48,197 nucleotides of DNA from Candidatus Rifleibacteriota bacterium (GTDB lineage Bacteria; Riflebacteria; Ozemobacteria; Ozemobacterales; Ozemobacteraceae): NCBI GenBank assembly GCA_029560455.1, contig JAKQKW010000057.1:1-48197 (forward strand), written 5' to 3'. The notes under the pieces are model-generated. The model did no database searches. It saw only the letters and a list, made by a program, of their open reading frames with translations, and was not told the DNA's origin. Both the position numbers and the translations under genes were made by a program. This document shows, piece by piece, positions 7,639-16,844 of the stretch. Within the stretch, counting starts at the first letter, position 1, and every line of letters begins with the position of its first letter.

Positions 7639-8172
7639 ATGCGCCTTTCTTCTGCGAGGAAAAGTACGGGAGTTACTCTGCTTGAGATCATGATTGCCCT
7701 GTTGATAATGACCTCAGCGATGATTCCGGTTGCTTCACTGATGGGTTACGGCGGTCGGGCCACCAGTAAGGACGCCCGACGCATTGTCGCGATTCAGACA
7801 CTCGACAGGACCCTCAGGCAGCTTTTGAATGAGCCTTTTACAGAAATTCCGGTAGGCAGTGGTATTAAAACGACTTTCAACAAGGTTGAACTGGGCACGA
7901 TAAAAACTCAGGCCGGTTATGACTATGATGTGGAGCTGAGTTCACGGTATATTTCGCCGGTGACCTTTTCCTACCAGAGCGTGAAGGTTAATCTGCCCTC
8001 TTTCAATCCCGACGCGCCCCTTGCCTCAGACTTCGCCCCGACAGAAACCATCAGCCTGACCAACTGTATCCTTGAGCTGATTGTCAAGGTTTCCTGGAAA
8101 GAGCAGCAGAACCTTACCGTCGATGTTTCGGCAATGACTTATCGTGCCAACTACCATCGGAGGAACGGCTGA
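7639..8172 (+). CDS. Type IV pilin-like protein, GspI-like minor pseudopilin
   Basis: A 177-residue pseudopilin. The leader MRLSSARKSTG is cut after Gly by a prepilin peptidase. The mature protein starts VTLLEIMIALLIM, with Glu at +5 and a roughly 20-residue hydrophobic helix. The short globular part (about 140 residues) and the early AIQTLDRTLRQLL helix are like GspI/PulI. It is the first of three overlapping pilin-like genes, the usual make-up of a GspI-J-K tip complex. An in-frame TTG at 7615 (24 bases upstream) would give a longer leader and is the alternative start. The stop overlaps the next ATG by one base. Confidence 0.75.
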   Translation: MRLSSARKSTGVTLLEIMIALLIMTSAMIPVASLMGYGGRATSKDARRIVAIQTLDRTLRQLLNEPFTEIPVGSGIKTTFNKVELGTIKTQAGYDYDVELSSRYISPVTFSYQSVKVNLPSFNPDAPLASDFAPTETISLTNCILELIVKVSWKEQQNLTVDVSAMTYRANYHRRNG

Positions 8173-8648
8173 TGTATCACCAGAAGAATTCAAGGCGGGG
8201 TATGGCGGTTGTAATAGTTCTGACGCTGGCGACGGCAATTCTTATTCTTGGCACGGCTTTTCTTAAAACCATTCGCAATCAGGGTGGGCGCAACACTATT
8301 GAGTTGGGTGCCATTCAGGCTGATCTTCTGGCAGAAGGTGTAACTCAGATCGCCATGCTCAAGTTCAAAGAAATCCCCGGCCCGCTCTATTACGCCTATG
8401 TTGCCAAAGTTCAGGGACAGACCGACGCCCCGCTCAAGGAATACCACAAAGATTCAGTTCTGGCGGGCGAGCTCAAAAATCCGTTCGCTGCGAAGTTTCA
8501 GACAACTTATCAGTTGCTGCCCTCAAAAATGTACGACGACATGAACATTAAAATATCTGTTGTGGTTAATGTCACCAGGCCAGATGGGGTCGATTACGAG
8601 CGCAATATCGAAAGGACAGTTTCAGGTGTCAGACGCCCGGCTTTTTAA
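8172..8648 (+). CDS. GspK/PilX-like minor pseudopilin
   Basis: A 158-residue protein with one N-terminal membrane helix preceded by a basic segment ending RRG. The mature start would be MAVVIVLTLATAILILG. It has Gly at -1 but no Glu at +5, the pattern of GspK/PilX-type tip proteins. That position in the gene order (between a GspI-like and a GspJ-like gene) also fits. It is shorter than classical GspK (about 300 residues) and lacks the large alpha-helical insertion. The start overlaps the preceding stop by one base (TGATG). It overlaps the next gene by 23 bases. Confidence 0.6.
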   Translation: MYHQKNSRRGMAVVIVLTLATAILILGTAFLKTIRNQGGRNTIELGAIQADLLAEGVTQIAMLKFKEIPGPLYYAYVAKVQGQTDAPLKEYHKDSVLAGELKNPFAAKFQTTYQLLPSKMYDDMNIKISVVVNVTRPDGVDYERNIERTVSGVRRPAF

Positions 8649-9411
8649 AAATAAAATCGGGGTAACTCTGGTGGAAATCTTGATTGCCGCCGGGTTGCTG
8701 TCGCTTTTCATGACCGCTGCCTTTTCTATATATAGTTCAAGCACCAGAGGTTTTATTTCAGGTTCGTGGCGGGCTGAAGAACAGAAACGGCTGCAGAGTC
8801 TCATATCGGCGATTTCACGCGACCTGAGTCAGGCAAATTCAGAAATGACGCAGATATCAAGCACGGGTGTACGCACCGTTGTTCTGTCGACACCACTGTA
8901 TGTTAACAAAAATCTTTACAGCTTTGAGGCTGCCCCAAAATTTATGAAAGCAGACAGCCCCAAATGGGTATGCGTCGCGGCTTTTTCGATTTCCTATCCG
9001 CATATCGAAGCTAATGCAACTCTGATGTCAGCCGAGGAAGCCGGCAAATGGTCAGGGGTTTCGCTGTGGCTGAAAAACCGTGATCTCAGATATATCCGCA
9101 CTGGCAGTCCGGAAACGTTTTCTTCTTCTCCAGACAGCCTCCCAGGTGGAATAAGCGGGGTCCCTGATCCGGCGCTCGTTGGTGATGGCAAGGCTTTTCT
9201 GCCAGACCCTGACCAGAACCGCAATCACGCTCATCATCTCTCGCTTGAAGAACTGGCAATTGTCGGAAGGGGCGCCGATGCCGCGCAACCGACCGGGATC
9301 GAGCTGATTTTTCGCAGTGCGCGTTATGAAAACGGCCAGAAGACTGATGCCGAAATAATCCAGAATTCAGTTGTCAGAGTTGCTTCTCAAACCCGGTTGA
9401 TAACTTTTTGA
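8626..9411 (+). CDS. Prepilin-type protein, GspJ-like minor pseudopilin
   Basis: A 261-residue pseudopilin. The GTG at 8626 is chosen because AAAGGA lies nine bases upstream and gives a proper leader, MSDARLFKNKIG, cut before VTLVEILIAAGLL with Glu at +5. The frame is open further upstream inside the previous gene, which would place the cleavage site too far in. LQSLISAISRDLSQANSE after the membrane helix is the typical GspJ segment. Together with the two preceding genes it forms a GspI-K-J triad. Overlaps the preceding gene by 23 bases, so translation is coupled. Confidence 0.72.
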   Translation: MSDARLFKNKIGVTLVEILIAAGLLSLFMTAAFSIYSSSTRGFISGSWRAEEQKRLQSLISAISRDLSQANSEMTQISSTGVRTVVLSTPLYVNKNLYSFEAAPKFMKADSPKWVCVAAFSISYPHIEANATLMSAEEAGKWSGVSLWLKNRDLRYIRTGSPETFSSSPDSLPGGISGVPDPALVGDGKAFLPDPDQNRNHAHHLSLEELAIVGRGADAAQPTGIELIFRSARYENGQKTDAEIIQNSVVRVASQTRLITF

Positions 9412-9418
9412 GGTATCT

Positions 9419-10204
9419 ATGAAAAGAATTGCATCGATTTTAATTCTGCTGCTGGTTTCTGTCTGGCCGGCCATGGCCCAGAATTCCGGCTTTCAATATG
9501 GTTACGTCGACGGGTCACGGCTGATCGCCATGCATCCGTTGATGCGCCAGTTTGATCCGCAGACCAGACGATTTGTCAACACGGTTTCGCAGCCATTGCC
9601 CTCAGAAGACCCGTCAGAATTCATCGCCCGTCTGCAGAAGCTTTTGCAGGAACAGAAGAATCTGTTGGCAAGGCTCGACGCCAATTACGCCGACAAGATC
9701 ACCGGCAAGGGCATGGCGGCAAGAAAAGCCTGGTGGACCTTCTGGAAACGCCGCGAAAGCCTGCGCATCTATCATAATCTGATTCAGGAAGCCATTAATC
9801 AGGCGGCAATTCAGGGCAATTTTTATCTCAACATGCCCTCAGACTGGACCCTGATGCCGGTAGTCATGGCTATTTCAGCGTCAATACGTGACGCCTGTGA
9901 GTATTTGCGCACCAGTAACGGGCTCAATGTGGTTTTTGATACTTCAGTTTTTCTGCAGAAACAGCCTGAAATTGCACCAGGCATGCTTTTTCCAAACCGC
10001 CACTGGCAGATATGGGGGGGCGGCAGTATTAATGGCGAAATGCTTCAACAGACAGGTTGGGCCATGAAAGATTGTGTGACGCGCATGCTGCCCGACAGGT
10101 CTGGTCGGCCTTATGTTGCCGGTGCCATGGACCTCAACCCGCTTGCAGTCTCTCTGCTTGAGAATATCACCTTGCCATCGGCTGATCTGCCCGATGAACA
10201 ATAG
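9419..10204 (+). CDS. Secreted periplasmic protein, paralogous start with the next gene
   Basis: A 261-residue protein with a clear signal peptide (MKRIASILILLLVSVWPAMA). The mature part begins YGYVDGSRLIAMHPLM. That resembles the next gene's YFVDYKLLVALHPKM and recalls the start of OmpH/Skp-type periplasmic chaperones. A charged helical region follows (EFIARLQKLLQEQKNLLARLDANY). The C-terminal half contains SIRDACEYLRTSNGLNVVFDTSVF, which also recalls the OmpH core. No catalytic motif is seen. The GAGG ribosome site overlaps the previous stop. Function is unknown; chaperone-like is a weak inference. Confidence 0.55.
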   Translation: MKRIASILILLLVSVWPAMAQNSGFQYGYVDGSRLIAMHPLMRQFDPQTRRFVNTVSQPLPSEDPSEFIARLQKLLQEQKNLLARLDANYADKITGKGMAARKAWWTFWKRRESLRIYHNLIQEAINQAAIQGNFYLNMPSDWTLMPVVMAISASIRDACEYLRTSNGLNVVFDTSVFLQKQPEIAPGMLFPNRHWQIWGGGSINGEMLQQTGWAMKDCVTRMLPDRSGRPYVAGAMDLNPLAVSLLENITLPSADLPDEQ

Positions 10205-10216
10205 AAAGAGGGGAAA

Positions 10217-11176
10217 ATGATTAGAATTCAAACTCTGATAATCACTGTAATACTGGTTTTCTGCCAGATCATGCCGTCTATGGCCGCTCCGGCCATGTAT
10301 TTCGTCGATTACAAGCTGTTGGTGGCCCTGCATCCGAAAATGGGCAATTTTGACATGGTGCTCGAACGCCATCTGCGGTCTGATATAAACTTTGCAGACA
10401 TGGATCAGCTCAACAGAGTTAATCTGCAGGTCGCCAGTCTCAGTATACAGGCGCATCAGCGGGTTGAAACACTTATGCGTGATCTTGACCGTGTTGATCT
10501 TGAACTGGCAAAGATCGAAGAAAAGGTGACCGGTCAGATTTCTGATTTTGACAATGAACGCGGCCAGTTTCAGGGTGACAATACCCGCCGGGCGCAGCAG
10601 ACAAAAATCGCCCAGCTGCAGGGGCAGCGCCGACAGATCGACGACAAAATCATACAGGTCTGGGATGAAGTTCTCAATCCTCTCTACCTCAGCCGCGCTC
10701 AGTCGAAACAGATTACCGAAGGAGTTCTGGCCGAAATCGACCTGATGCTTGAAACGATGGCCCGCCAGCTTGGCGGAGCGGTGATCATGGACAGCGACTA
10801 CCAGGCCATGCCGATTATTCCGGAAAAAGTGACCTCAGCCCCGGTGGTGGGTGCTGATCCCTTAAGCATAAGGCTTTATCAGTCGTTGTTAAATTCAAAC
10901 CTTGTCGGCGATGTTCCTGACTTTTACAAGCGTGACCCGCAGCTTGCACAGTATGCATCGGCAATGCGCCGTGATATCGAGCAGAGTTTCGACCGCAATA
11001 TCGCCGGGCAGATCTCGAAAAGCCCGCTTTTTGGTCAGGTTGTCAGGCCACGGGGCCGAATGGTGCTGGCTGGTGGGCAGAATCTCGATCTGACCCGCCA
11101 GGCACTCGAACAGATTTTCAAAAAATACGCGGTGCGGGCTGATATTGCCGCACGAATTCTCGCTCTGATCAAGTGA
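10217..11176 (+). CDS. Secreted coiled-coil protein, OmpH/Skp-like
   Basis: A 319-residue exported protein (signal peptide to about residue 23, ending MAAP). FVDYKLLVALHPKMGNFD opens the mature part. A long coiled coil spans about residues 70-150 (VETLMRDLDRVDLELAKIEEKV, AQLQGQRRQIDDKI). A strand-rich core follows (EIDLMLETMARQLGGAVIMDS). This order of a short beta core split by a long helical hairpin is the plan of OmpH/Skp chaperones, but the protein is about twice the usual Skp size. It lies 12 bases after its apparent paralogue and 16 bases before the giant secreted protein, so it may help that protein through the periplasm. Confidence in the family is moderate to low. Confidence 0.5.
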   Translation: MIRIQTLIITVILVFCQIMPSMAAPAMYFVDYKLLVALHPKMGNFDMVLERHLRSDINFADMDQLNRVNLQVASLSIQAHQRVETLMRDLDRVDLELAKIEEKVTGQISDFDNERGQFQGDNTRRAQQTKIAQLQGQRRQIDDKIIQVWDEVLNPLYLSRAQSKQITEGVLAEIDLMLETMARQLGGAVIMDSDYQAMPIIPEKVTSAPVVGADPLSIRLYQSLLNSNLVGDVPDFYKRDPQLAQYASAMRRDIEQSFDRNIAGQISKSPLFGQVVRPRGRMVLAGGQNLDLTRQALEQIFKKYAVRADIAARILALIK

Positions 11177-11192
11177 TTTGCAGGAGGCTGCC

Positions 11193-14100
11193 ATGAAAAG
11201 AACGGTGTTGTTTCTGTTGCTTCTGGCTCTGCCGGCGCTGGTTTCAGGCCAGGCGATCGAATACAAGAGAAATGGCGAATGTTACCTTCTGATAGGTCAC
11301 AACGACGCCAAATTCAGGGGCGTTTACCGTCTCAATAACCCATCGGGAGAGGCCGAGGGCGAACCGGTCGGTGACAAACTCTTTGACCCGCGCACTTCTT
11401 ACGGTATTTCAGTCAATCTCGACCGCAAGGTCTACACTTTTTCTGAAAATAAAGCGCCGACTTTCACTCTCGGCAACTGGCAACTCGAGCGCCTCATGAA
11501 AAAGCCCGGCGATGTCGGGCTCTGGGGTGCCCATTGTGATACCCGCAAAAGCTATTACGTCAGTACCGAAGGCATAACTCATAATCAGGCCGGTCGACCG
11601 GTTTATACAACCAGCGGGCCGATGGGCGGCAAAGCTGAAAACCTCTCATGGGACCCGCAAAACGTCTCATGGGACTGGTCAGGCATCGTAAAACCCACAA
11701 TTAAAGAGACAAACCGCTGGTATTTTCAGAAAACCGCCGTTTATTGTGACCAGAACTGCATCTATACAAATGGCTCTTCAGATGCTTTCTGGCTCTACTT
11801 TGTCGGAGTAGATGGCAATGGCTACGGCAAGATACCTAACAACTCATGGTGGCAGTCACGCGACAAAGACCCGAGTAACCGCCCGGGTAACCTGTTCTAC
11901 TGGGATCGCGTTTACCGCAAATACACTTACTACAACATGAATTACTGGAACAAGGCCATGGGCGTCTGGTCTGACAGTAAGCCGGTTTACAGTGCCGACG
12001 CCGGTGTGGCCGACAGTATTTTTGACGAAATCGTCAAGCGCTCGCGTATTTCTGCCTGTTTGAACTGTGTCTGCGTCAATGGCAGCGGCGACCAGGATTT
12101 CTCGGCAAAGCCGAAGTATATTTCGCTGGCCATGTCGCCATTCGGCAGAATGTATCTGTATTCGCGCACACAGAACAGCAGTTCTGACGGAGAAGTCAGA
12201 CTGAACGGCACCAAAGTCGACCCAAACAGCGGCAATATCAGAGGTAAAGTAAATGATGTCACAACGCAGTGGGTCGGGGTTTCGGTGCGCAGCAAAGCCG
12301 ATGATTTTATCTACCTCCTCGGAACCAACCTTATCAAAGAATGGCTTTACAAGTTCAACATCAAGCCAGCCACTCTGAACATCAAGTCGGTTGCAGTATC
12401 TGACCAGTGGTGGCTTGAAGGTGGCATCGTCTACGCCTATGATGAAGATGAAGGTGCCGCCTACCAGTTTATGAGAAATGATAAAGCCGGCAACAATACC
12501 TGCAAAAGCACCCCTAAAAAAATCACGATCGGCAAGGGCGTAGATGCCATCAAAGCTGACGGAAACGGCCATCTGTTTTTTGCCAAAACCACCATGGACC
12601 CGGTTACTGCCGGTGGGCTCGGCTGGTCGCATCTTGACAACTTTTATTTCTACCAGATTTATGGTGGGCGCGCTTACGGCTATGCTTTCTTCAAGCAGGC
12701 GGTATATAAGACCGTTTTTCGCCAGGAGCTCGGTGCTGTCTCGAATGAACAGATCGGCCACGTTCACATCGGAAACAATATGTACCGAAGAGCTTTCAGT
12801 GTGCCTCAGGCAGAATACCCCGGCATTTCAAAGGGAAATATTGCTGGAAAATCTAGCAATCCGTGGTGGGTATGGCAGTCGCCATACCAGCAGACCAGCG
12901 TTGTTTCAGATCCTAATCTGGTGCAGCTTGGGGTAATAAACGTCGCCAAACCGCCTGACATGTTAAAACCAAACGGCGAACTCGGTATGGTTGACATTGT
13001 CGGGGTTGAAGACATCAAACCAGGTTTTAAGTTTCTGTCAGATGAAGTGAACCAGGGTATGTACACATTCAGGGTCGAAAACCCGCCATACTGGGAAGGC
13101 CGCAACAATATCGCCACCCCCGGAAAGACCAAGTGGGAAGGCGACCGCAACAATAACGGCAAAGAAGGCGGCTTCGTTTCTTCGTTGATGAACACCTCTG
13201 AAATGACTGATTCTTCGCCGGAGGTTTTATATACCTGGCGTATTTACAAGATCCAGGATGCATTCGGCAATCCGCCGGCAGATGGCCCACAGCTGGTTAA
13301 AGAATTTGTCGATTCAACCGGTTCTGGTCTGATGTATTACTTTAGATCTGGTGTTTACCAGATAATGTGTTCGGCAAAGTTCAAATACTACGATTACAAC
13401 ATTCTGCCATTTGGTTCGACGGTTGAAGATATCAACAACTGTATCAGGCCTGCCGGCAGCATGCAGCAGGCAAAAGCTGTTGCTGTCGACCCGGGCATCA
13501 ATGCTTCAAGCTTCCCTGGGCTAAAACTGCCTCTTCCCGCCGATACCGCAGTCACAATTCTCAGGGTAAACCGCCAGCTGCCACCGCCTACCGGCAAAAA
13601 GGTCGATATTCAGGTTAAAGCGGCCACAGGCTGGAAAGACCCGAGCCTTTCGGGAACACTCAAATACCACGTGGTCAAAGAAGACGTGGAGTATGAATGG
13701 CGCCTGAAAGGTGACCCGAAAGATCCGGCATCGAGCTATATGCACGATCTCTATAATCTGCCAAAGATCACCAACAGCAACATGGTTCCGAATACCCTCG
13801 GCTGGACCAAAAACATGGGTGCTCAGTATGAATGGACCCTGAGTCTGACCCTGCCGGACGGCACCATTTATCCGGCCCAGGAACTGTCTAAAGTCAGCTG
13901 GTCGTCTTCTGATGCGTCAATCAAGCTCAAACAGGAGTTTCCTACTGACCCGGTCATGGGCAAACTTCTCTGCAAAGCCTATCGCGAATGGGAATACTGG
14001 GAAAATACCTACGAAGATGATGGCAGCTACAAAGGCCAGGAAAGAAGAAGCGGCAAGGTTGAATATTCAGGTGAAGTAGACGTACTGGTCATCGACCAGA

Positions 14101-15371
14101 CAGTTCCTAAGATTGTTGCAGTTAACGGTAAAAAGCTTACCGGCACCCCGCTCGACCCGATTTATCTCGCTGAAACCGGTGGTTATGTGACCGATAAACT
14201 CTCTTACGGCGGATATACCAACCCCGGCAGCTTTTCAATTCTCGTTGAAGACAACAATATTTACGCCAATATGACTGCACTTGCACCGGTCGCTGCTGCT
14301 GACCGCCTGCATAACCGTGGTCTGAAGCAGACCGCGACATTCTTTTTCGAAAGAGGTTCTGGTAAGGAACTTTTTCCGAAGAACATGATAACCGGAACCT
14401 ATGCCGGTTCTGCCGAAGAAAAACACTATTCAAGCCCCGGCGTATCGACAGTTGCCGACATCGGCACGGTCTGGACGCCGAATGCCACATACAAGGTCAT
14501 GCGCAAGCCTCAGCCCTACAAGGCAGGCGATACCAACAGCTATGTTCTCTACGTATTCAATGTTACCGACTGGGATCACCTGCAACCCGGCGTTTCCGGC
14601 GATTTCATGACTGACCCGACGCGCTGGCCGATCGACTTCGCCAACAACAGCACGCTTTATCGGGCGAGCGGCGCCCTTTCTTATCAACACCCGGGTTACG
14701 CGATCATGTTCCAGGCAGCTGACAGTTCTGGTTTCCAGAGTGTCAGAATGCACCTTGGCAATGTCTGGGTGCGCGATACACTGTTGCCGATGGTTTATAC
14801 AAAGACTGTCGATTACATCAAGTCTTTCGAAGAACTGCAGCCATTCGGCATCGACAAATACCTGGTTAAACACCCCTGGAAAACCCAGACCGGGTTCCCG
14901 TGGTATGGCAAGCTGCCGAATGATCAGGCGGTCTGGCAGGTAAAAGCTGACGGTCGCTACCCGTCTCTCAACGACCTGATGGGGGTTCCGCCAGGGCTGA
15001 AAGCGAAGCTGGGCGCCCCATACCACCCGCCGATCATTCAGGAAGGCATGGAAATCTTCATGGAAGCGACTGCTGCCGACAATATCAAGGTTTCTGACAC
15101 CTTTATCCCGTTGATTGAGGTCAAAGGGCCGACGGGGCTTTATACAGAAGGAACGCCGGCGCAGATCAACGAAACCTCGGGTTCGACGCAAAAAGTGCGC
15201 CTGCTGCTTCAGAAATCAGGGGTTTACGATGTGACTCTGACCGCTGAAGACAATGCTCTTGATTTTGCCGGCAAGGCTGCCCCGAATCGGCGCTCGGTCA
15301 AGTTCGGCGTCGTAGTTGGCCCGGCCACCATGGAAATCAGGGTGCTCGACAAGAAAAACACCGATTTCTGA
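11193..15371 (+). CDS. Giant secreted protein of unknown family (1392 aa)
   Basis: A 1392-residue exported protein with signal peptide MKRTVLFLLLLALPALVSG. AGGAGG at 11182-11187 fixes the ATG at 11193; a TTG at 11178 is rejected. I do not recognise a family. The first 550 or so residues are aromatic- and Gly-rich with several cysteines. Two similar segments, CIYTNGSSDAFWLYFVG and CVCVNGSGDQDFSAKPK, hint at beta-propeller-like repeats. Segments such as FRSGVYQIMCSAKFKYYDY and LLQKSGVYDVTLTAEDNALD resemble PKD or Ig-like folds, so the later two thirds may be a string of such domains. No sorting motif, membrane anchor or protease motif is seen at the C-terminus. It follows two Skp-like genes and overlaps the next stop-start by one base, so it is probably the main cargo or surface part of this cluster. 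Confidence 0.7.
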   Translation: MKRTVLFLLLLALPALVSGQAIEYKRNGECYLLIGHNDAKFRGVYRLNNPSGEAEGEPVGDKLFDPRTSYGISVNLDRKVYTFSENKAPTFTLGNWQLERLMKKPGDVGLWGAHCDTRKSYYVSTEGITHNQAGRPVYTTSGPMGGKAENLSWDPQNVSWDWSGIVKPTIKETNRWYFQKTAVYCDQNCIYTNGSSDAFWLYFVGVDGNGYGKIPNNSWWQSRDKDPSNRPGNLFYWDRVYRKYTYYNMNYWNKAMGVWSDSKPVYSADAGVADSIFDEIVKRSRISACLNCVCVNGSGDQDFSAKPKYISLAMSPFGRMYLYSRTQNSSSDGEVRLNGTKVDPNSGNIRGKVNDVTTQWVGVSVRSKADDFIYLLGTNLIKEWLYKFNIKPATLNIKSVAVSDQWWLEGGIVYAYDEDEGAAYQFMRNDKAGNNTCKSTPKKITIGKGVDAIKADGNGHLFFAKTTMDPVTAGGLGWSHLDNFYFYQIYGGRAYGYAFFKQAVYKTVFRQELGAVSNEQIGHVHIGNNMYRRAFSVPQAEYPGISKGNIAGKSSNPWWVWQSPYQQTSVVSDPNLVQLGVINVAKPPDMLKPNGELGMVDIVGVEDIKPGFKFLSDEVNQGMYTFRVENPPYWEGRNNIATPGKTKWEGDRNNNGKEGGFVSSLMNTSEMTDSSPEVLYTWRIYKIQDAFGNPPADGPQLVKEFVDSTGSGLMYYFRSGVYQIMCSAKFKYYDYNILPFGSTVEDINNCIRPAGSMQQAKAVAVDPGINASSFPGLKLPLPADTAVTILRVNRQLPPPTGKKVDIQVKAATGWKDPSLSGTLKYHVVKEDVEYEWRLKGDPKDPASSYMHDLYNLPKITNSNMVPNTLGWTKNMGAQYEWTLSLTLPDGTIYPAQELSKVSWSSSDASIKLKQEFPTDPVMGKLLCKAYREWEYWENTYEDDGSYKGQERRSGKVEYSGEVDVLVIDQTVPKIVAVNGKKLTGTPLDPIYLAETGGYVTDKLSYGGYTNPGSFSILVEDNNIYANMTALAPVAAADRLHNRGLKQTATFFFERGSGKELFPKNMITGTYAGSAEEKHYSSPGVSTVADIGTVWTPNATYKVMRKPQPYKAGDTNSYVLYVFNVTDWDHLQPGVSGDFMTDPTRWPIDFANNSTLYRASGALSYQHPGYAIMFQAADSSGFQSVRMHLGNVWVRDTLLPMVYTKTVDYIKSFEELQPFGIDKYLVKHPWKTQTGFPWYGKLPNDQAVWQVKADGRYPSLNDLMGVPPGLKAKLGAPYHPPIIQEGMEIFMEATAADNIKVSDTFIPLIEVKGPTGLYTEGTPAQINETSGSTQKVRLLLQKSGVYDVTLTAEDNALDFAGKAAPNRRSVKFGVVVGPATMEIRVLDKKNTDF

Positions 15372-16117
15372 TGAATAAACTCCGGCCTGCCTTGTTTGTA
15401 TGTCTGTTGCTCGCCGCCGCAATAATTTGCGGTGGCCGGGCTGCCGTGGCGTGCAGCGATTATGTGCATCTGTGGCGGCCGGTGACCGAAGAGCGAAGCG
15501 CGATGTGCGGTGCCGAGGGTGTCGCACATCTTCTTCGGCAGCTCGTCAGCGAAAAGATCAGTGGCGATAAAATGCTCTGGGATGTCGGCTTGAGCCCCGA
15601 TACTCAGATAAACGCATCTTTTGTCGCTGAACTGCAGCGGGCGGTCGAGATTGCCGGCAGTGATACCTTCAGGTGGACTGCCGATGGTTCGCCCTTTGCC
15701 GGAAATGGCGAATCGCGCCCCTCGATCTGGCTCGATTTTGTTAAGCCGGAGCGGCTCGTTTACATCTGGCGTGACGAGAACCGGCCGCCTTTCGCGATGT
15801 TTCGCACCGGTGAGCTAGATACAGCTCAGATCAGAGTTCTGGTGATGTCTGCTGAACGACAGGTTCTCTACATTGATGAGGTGCAGTATATGTTTTTGCT
15901 TGAGAGCGATATAATGCTGCCAACCTGGCTGGCAAACGGCGGTGCCTGGTTCAGACGTGTCTCACTGAAAACTTTCGATATGGCACAGAGACATGAATGG
16001 ACACTGTCGGTTCCTTCTGACATGGAAGACATCAATACCATCCCGTCAGATATCCGCCGCTTCTATTTTGGCGATGTGCCCGATGATCGGGCCAGATTTA
16101 TAAGTAATTACCAGTAA
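15371..16117 (+). CDS. Secreted protein of unknown function
   Basis: A 248-residue protein with a hydrophobic N-terminal signal (residues about 7-27). There are two cysteines soon after cleavage (ACSDYVHLWRP and SAMCGAEGV) that could form a disulphide. A helical LRQLVSEKISGDKM segment follows, then a strand-rich half with FVKPERLVYIWRDENRPP. I do not recognise a family. Its start overlaps the stop of the giant secreted protein by one base (TGATG), which implies a common role or a partner relation. Confidence 0.6.
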   Translation: MNKLRPALFVCLLLAAAIICGGRAAVACSDYVHLWRPVTEERSAMCGAEGVAHLLRQLVSEKISGDKMLWDVGLSPDTQINASFVAELQRAVEIAGSDTFRWTADGSPFAGNGESRPSIWLDFVKPERLVYIWRDENRPPFAMFRTGELDTAQIRVLVMSAERQVLYIDEVQYMFLLESDIMLPTWLANGGAWFRRVSLKTFDMAQRHEWTLSVPSDMEDINTIPSDIRRFYFGDVPDDRARFISNYQ

Positions 16118-16130
16118 AAAGTTAAAATCG

Positions 16131-16154
16131 GCAGAAGTGCAACAAAACTTCTGC
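16131..16154. other. Hairpin ahead of the FecR-domain gene
   Basis: A perfect 8-base-pair inverted repeat (GCAGAAGT at 16131-16138 and ACTTCTGC at 16147-16154) with an 8-base loop, in the 75-base gap before the FecR-domain lipoprotein. No T-run follows. It could be an mRNA stability element or weak attenuator. Confidence 0.35.
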
Positions 16155-16192
16155 GAAAAACGTAACCATAAAAACGGTACCCGGAGGAAATA

Positions 16193-16813
16193 ATGAAGAC
16201 AGTTCGAATTTTAGCCATCAGTTGTATGCTTGCCGCAGCATTCATGTTTGCGGGTTGTGGAAACCAGTCTGTTCCTGTTGCAAAAGTAGTCAGTTTGAGC
16301 GGCCAGGTCGAAGCCAGAACCACGGCTGACAAGAATTTCAGTGCCGCCAGTGCCGATCTGCAACTGATGGCCGGTGGTGCGGTCAGAACCGGCAAGAATT
16401 CTGCCGCAAGCCTGCTGACCGTTGCAGATTCAGCGAAGGTTGACGTTGCTGCCGATTCTTATTTCGAAGTGCGTGCCGGCAATGACAAGATTGGTTTTCA
16501 GGGTGACGGCAAGGCGGTTTTTGATGTCAATAAGCAGCAGAAGTCAATTGTTGTAGAGACACAGCATGGCAATACCGCGGTTTTGGGCACCAGATTCGGG
16601 CAGTTCATCTCGAGCAGTTCCTTCGAACTCTACGTTGCCGAAGGCAAGGTTGAATTTACCAGCCAGGCTGGCGAAAAACGCCAGGTTGGCGCCGGTCAGC
16701 AGCTGGTCTGGAAAACTTCTGAAGCTCTGCCGGCTGTTGCTGAAACCAATGTGGTTGAATCAGAAGCATTTTTTGGCTCAGGCGACAAGGGTTTTGAATT
16801 TAACCGCCGCTGA
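16193..16813 (+). CDS. FecR-domain lipoprotein
   Basis: A 206-residue lipoprotein. The lipobox FAGC places the modified cysteine at C22. From VVSLSGQVEARTT onward the FecR beta-helix-like domain is recognisable: LQLMAGGAVRTGKNSAASLL, then a repeated strand plan and TAVLGTRFGQFISSSSFELYVAEGKVEF near the end. FecR-domain proteins outside iron uptake are often paired with CHASE2 sensors, and here the next gene is a CHASE2 protein. A GGAGGAAATA ribosome site sets the start. Likely job: a periplasmic ligand or envelope-state sensor that acts with the CHASE2-SpoIIE protein. Confidence 0.85.
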   Translation: MKTVRILAISCMLAAAFMFAGCGNQSVPVAKVVSLSGQVEARTTADKNFSAASADLQLMAGGAVRTGKNSAASLLTVADSAKVDVAADSYFEVRAGNDKIGFQGDGKAVFDVNKQQKSIVVETQHGNTAVLGTRFGQFISSSSFELYVAEGKVEFTSQAGEKRQVGAGQQLVWKTSEALPAVAETNVVESEAFFGSGDKGFEFNRR

Positions 16814-16844
16814 AGTGGTCGATTAATTTTTATAGAAGCCGGTA

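Noticed and set aside
11856..12767. A 303-codon open frame on the minus strand inside the giant secreted protein gene
   Set aside because: It is fully covered by a plus-strand gene with a signal peptide, ribosome site and flanking coupled genes. The minus-strand translation shows no recognisable domain and no ribosome site.
14430..15191. A 253-codon minus-strand frame in the same gene
   Set aside because: Same reason: a shadow of the long plus-strand coding sequence with Arg-rich, family-free translation.
16131..16154. Hairpin before the FecR-domain gene as an intrinsic terminator
   Set aside because: No T-run follows on the plus strand; it is listed only as a hairpin.
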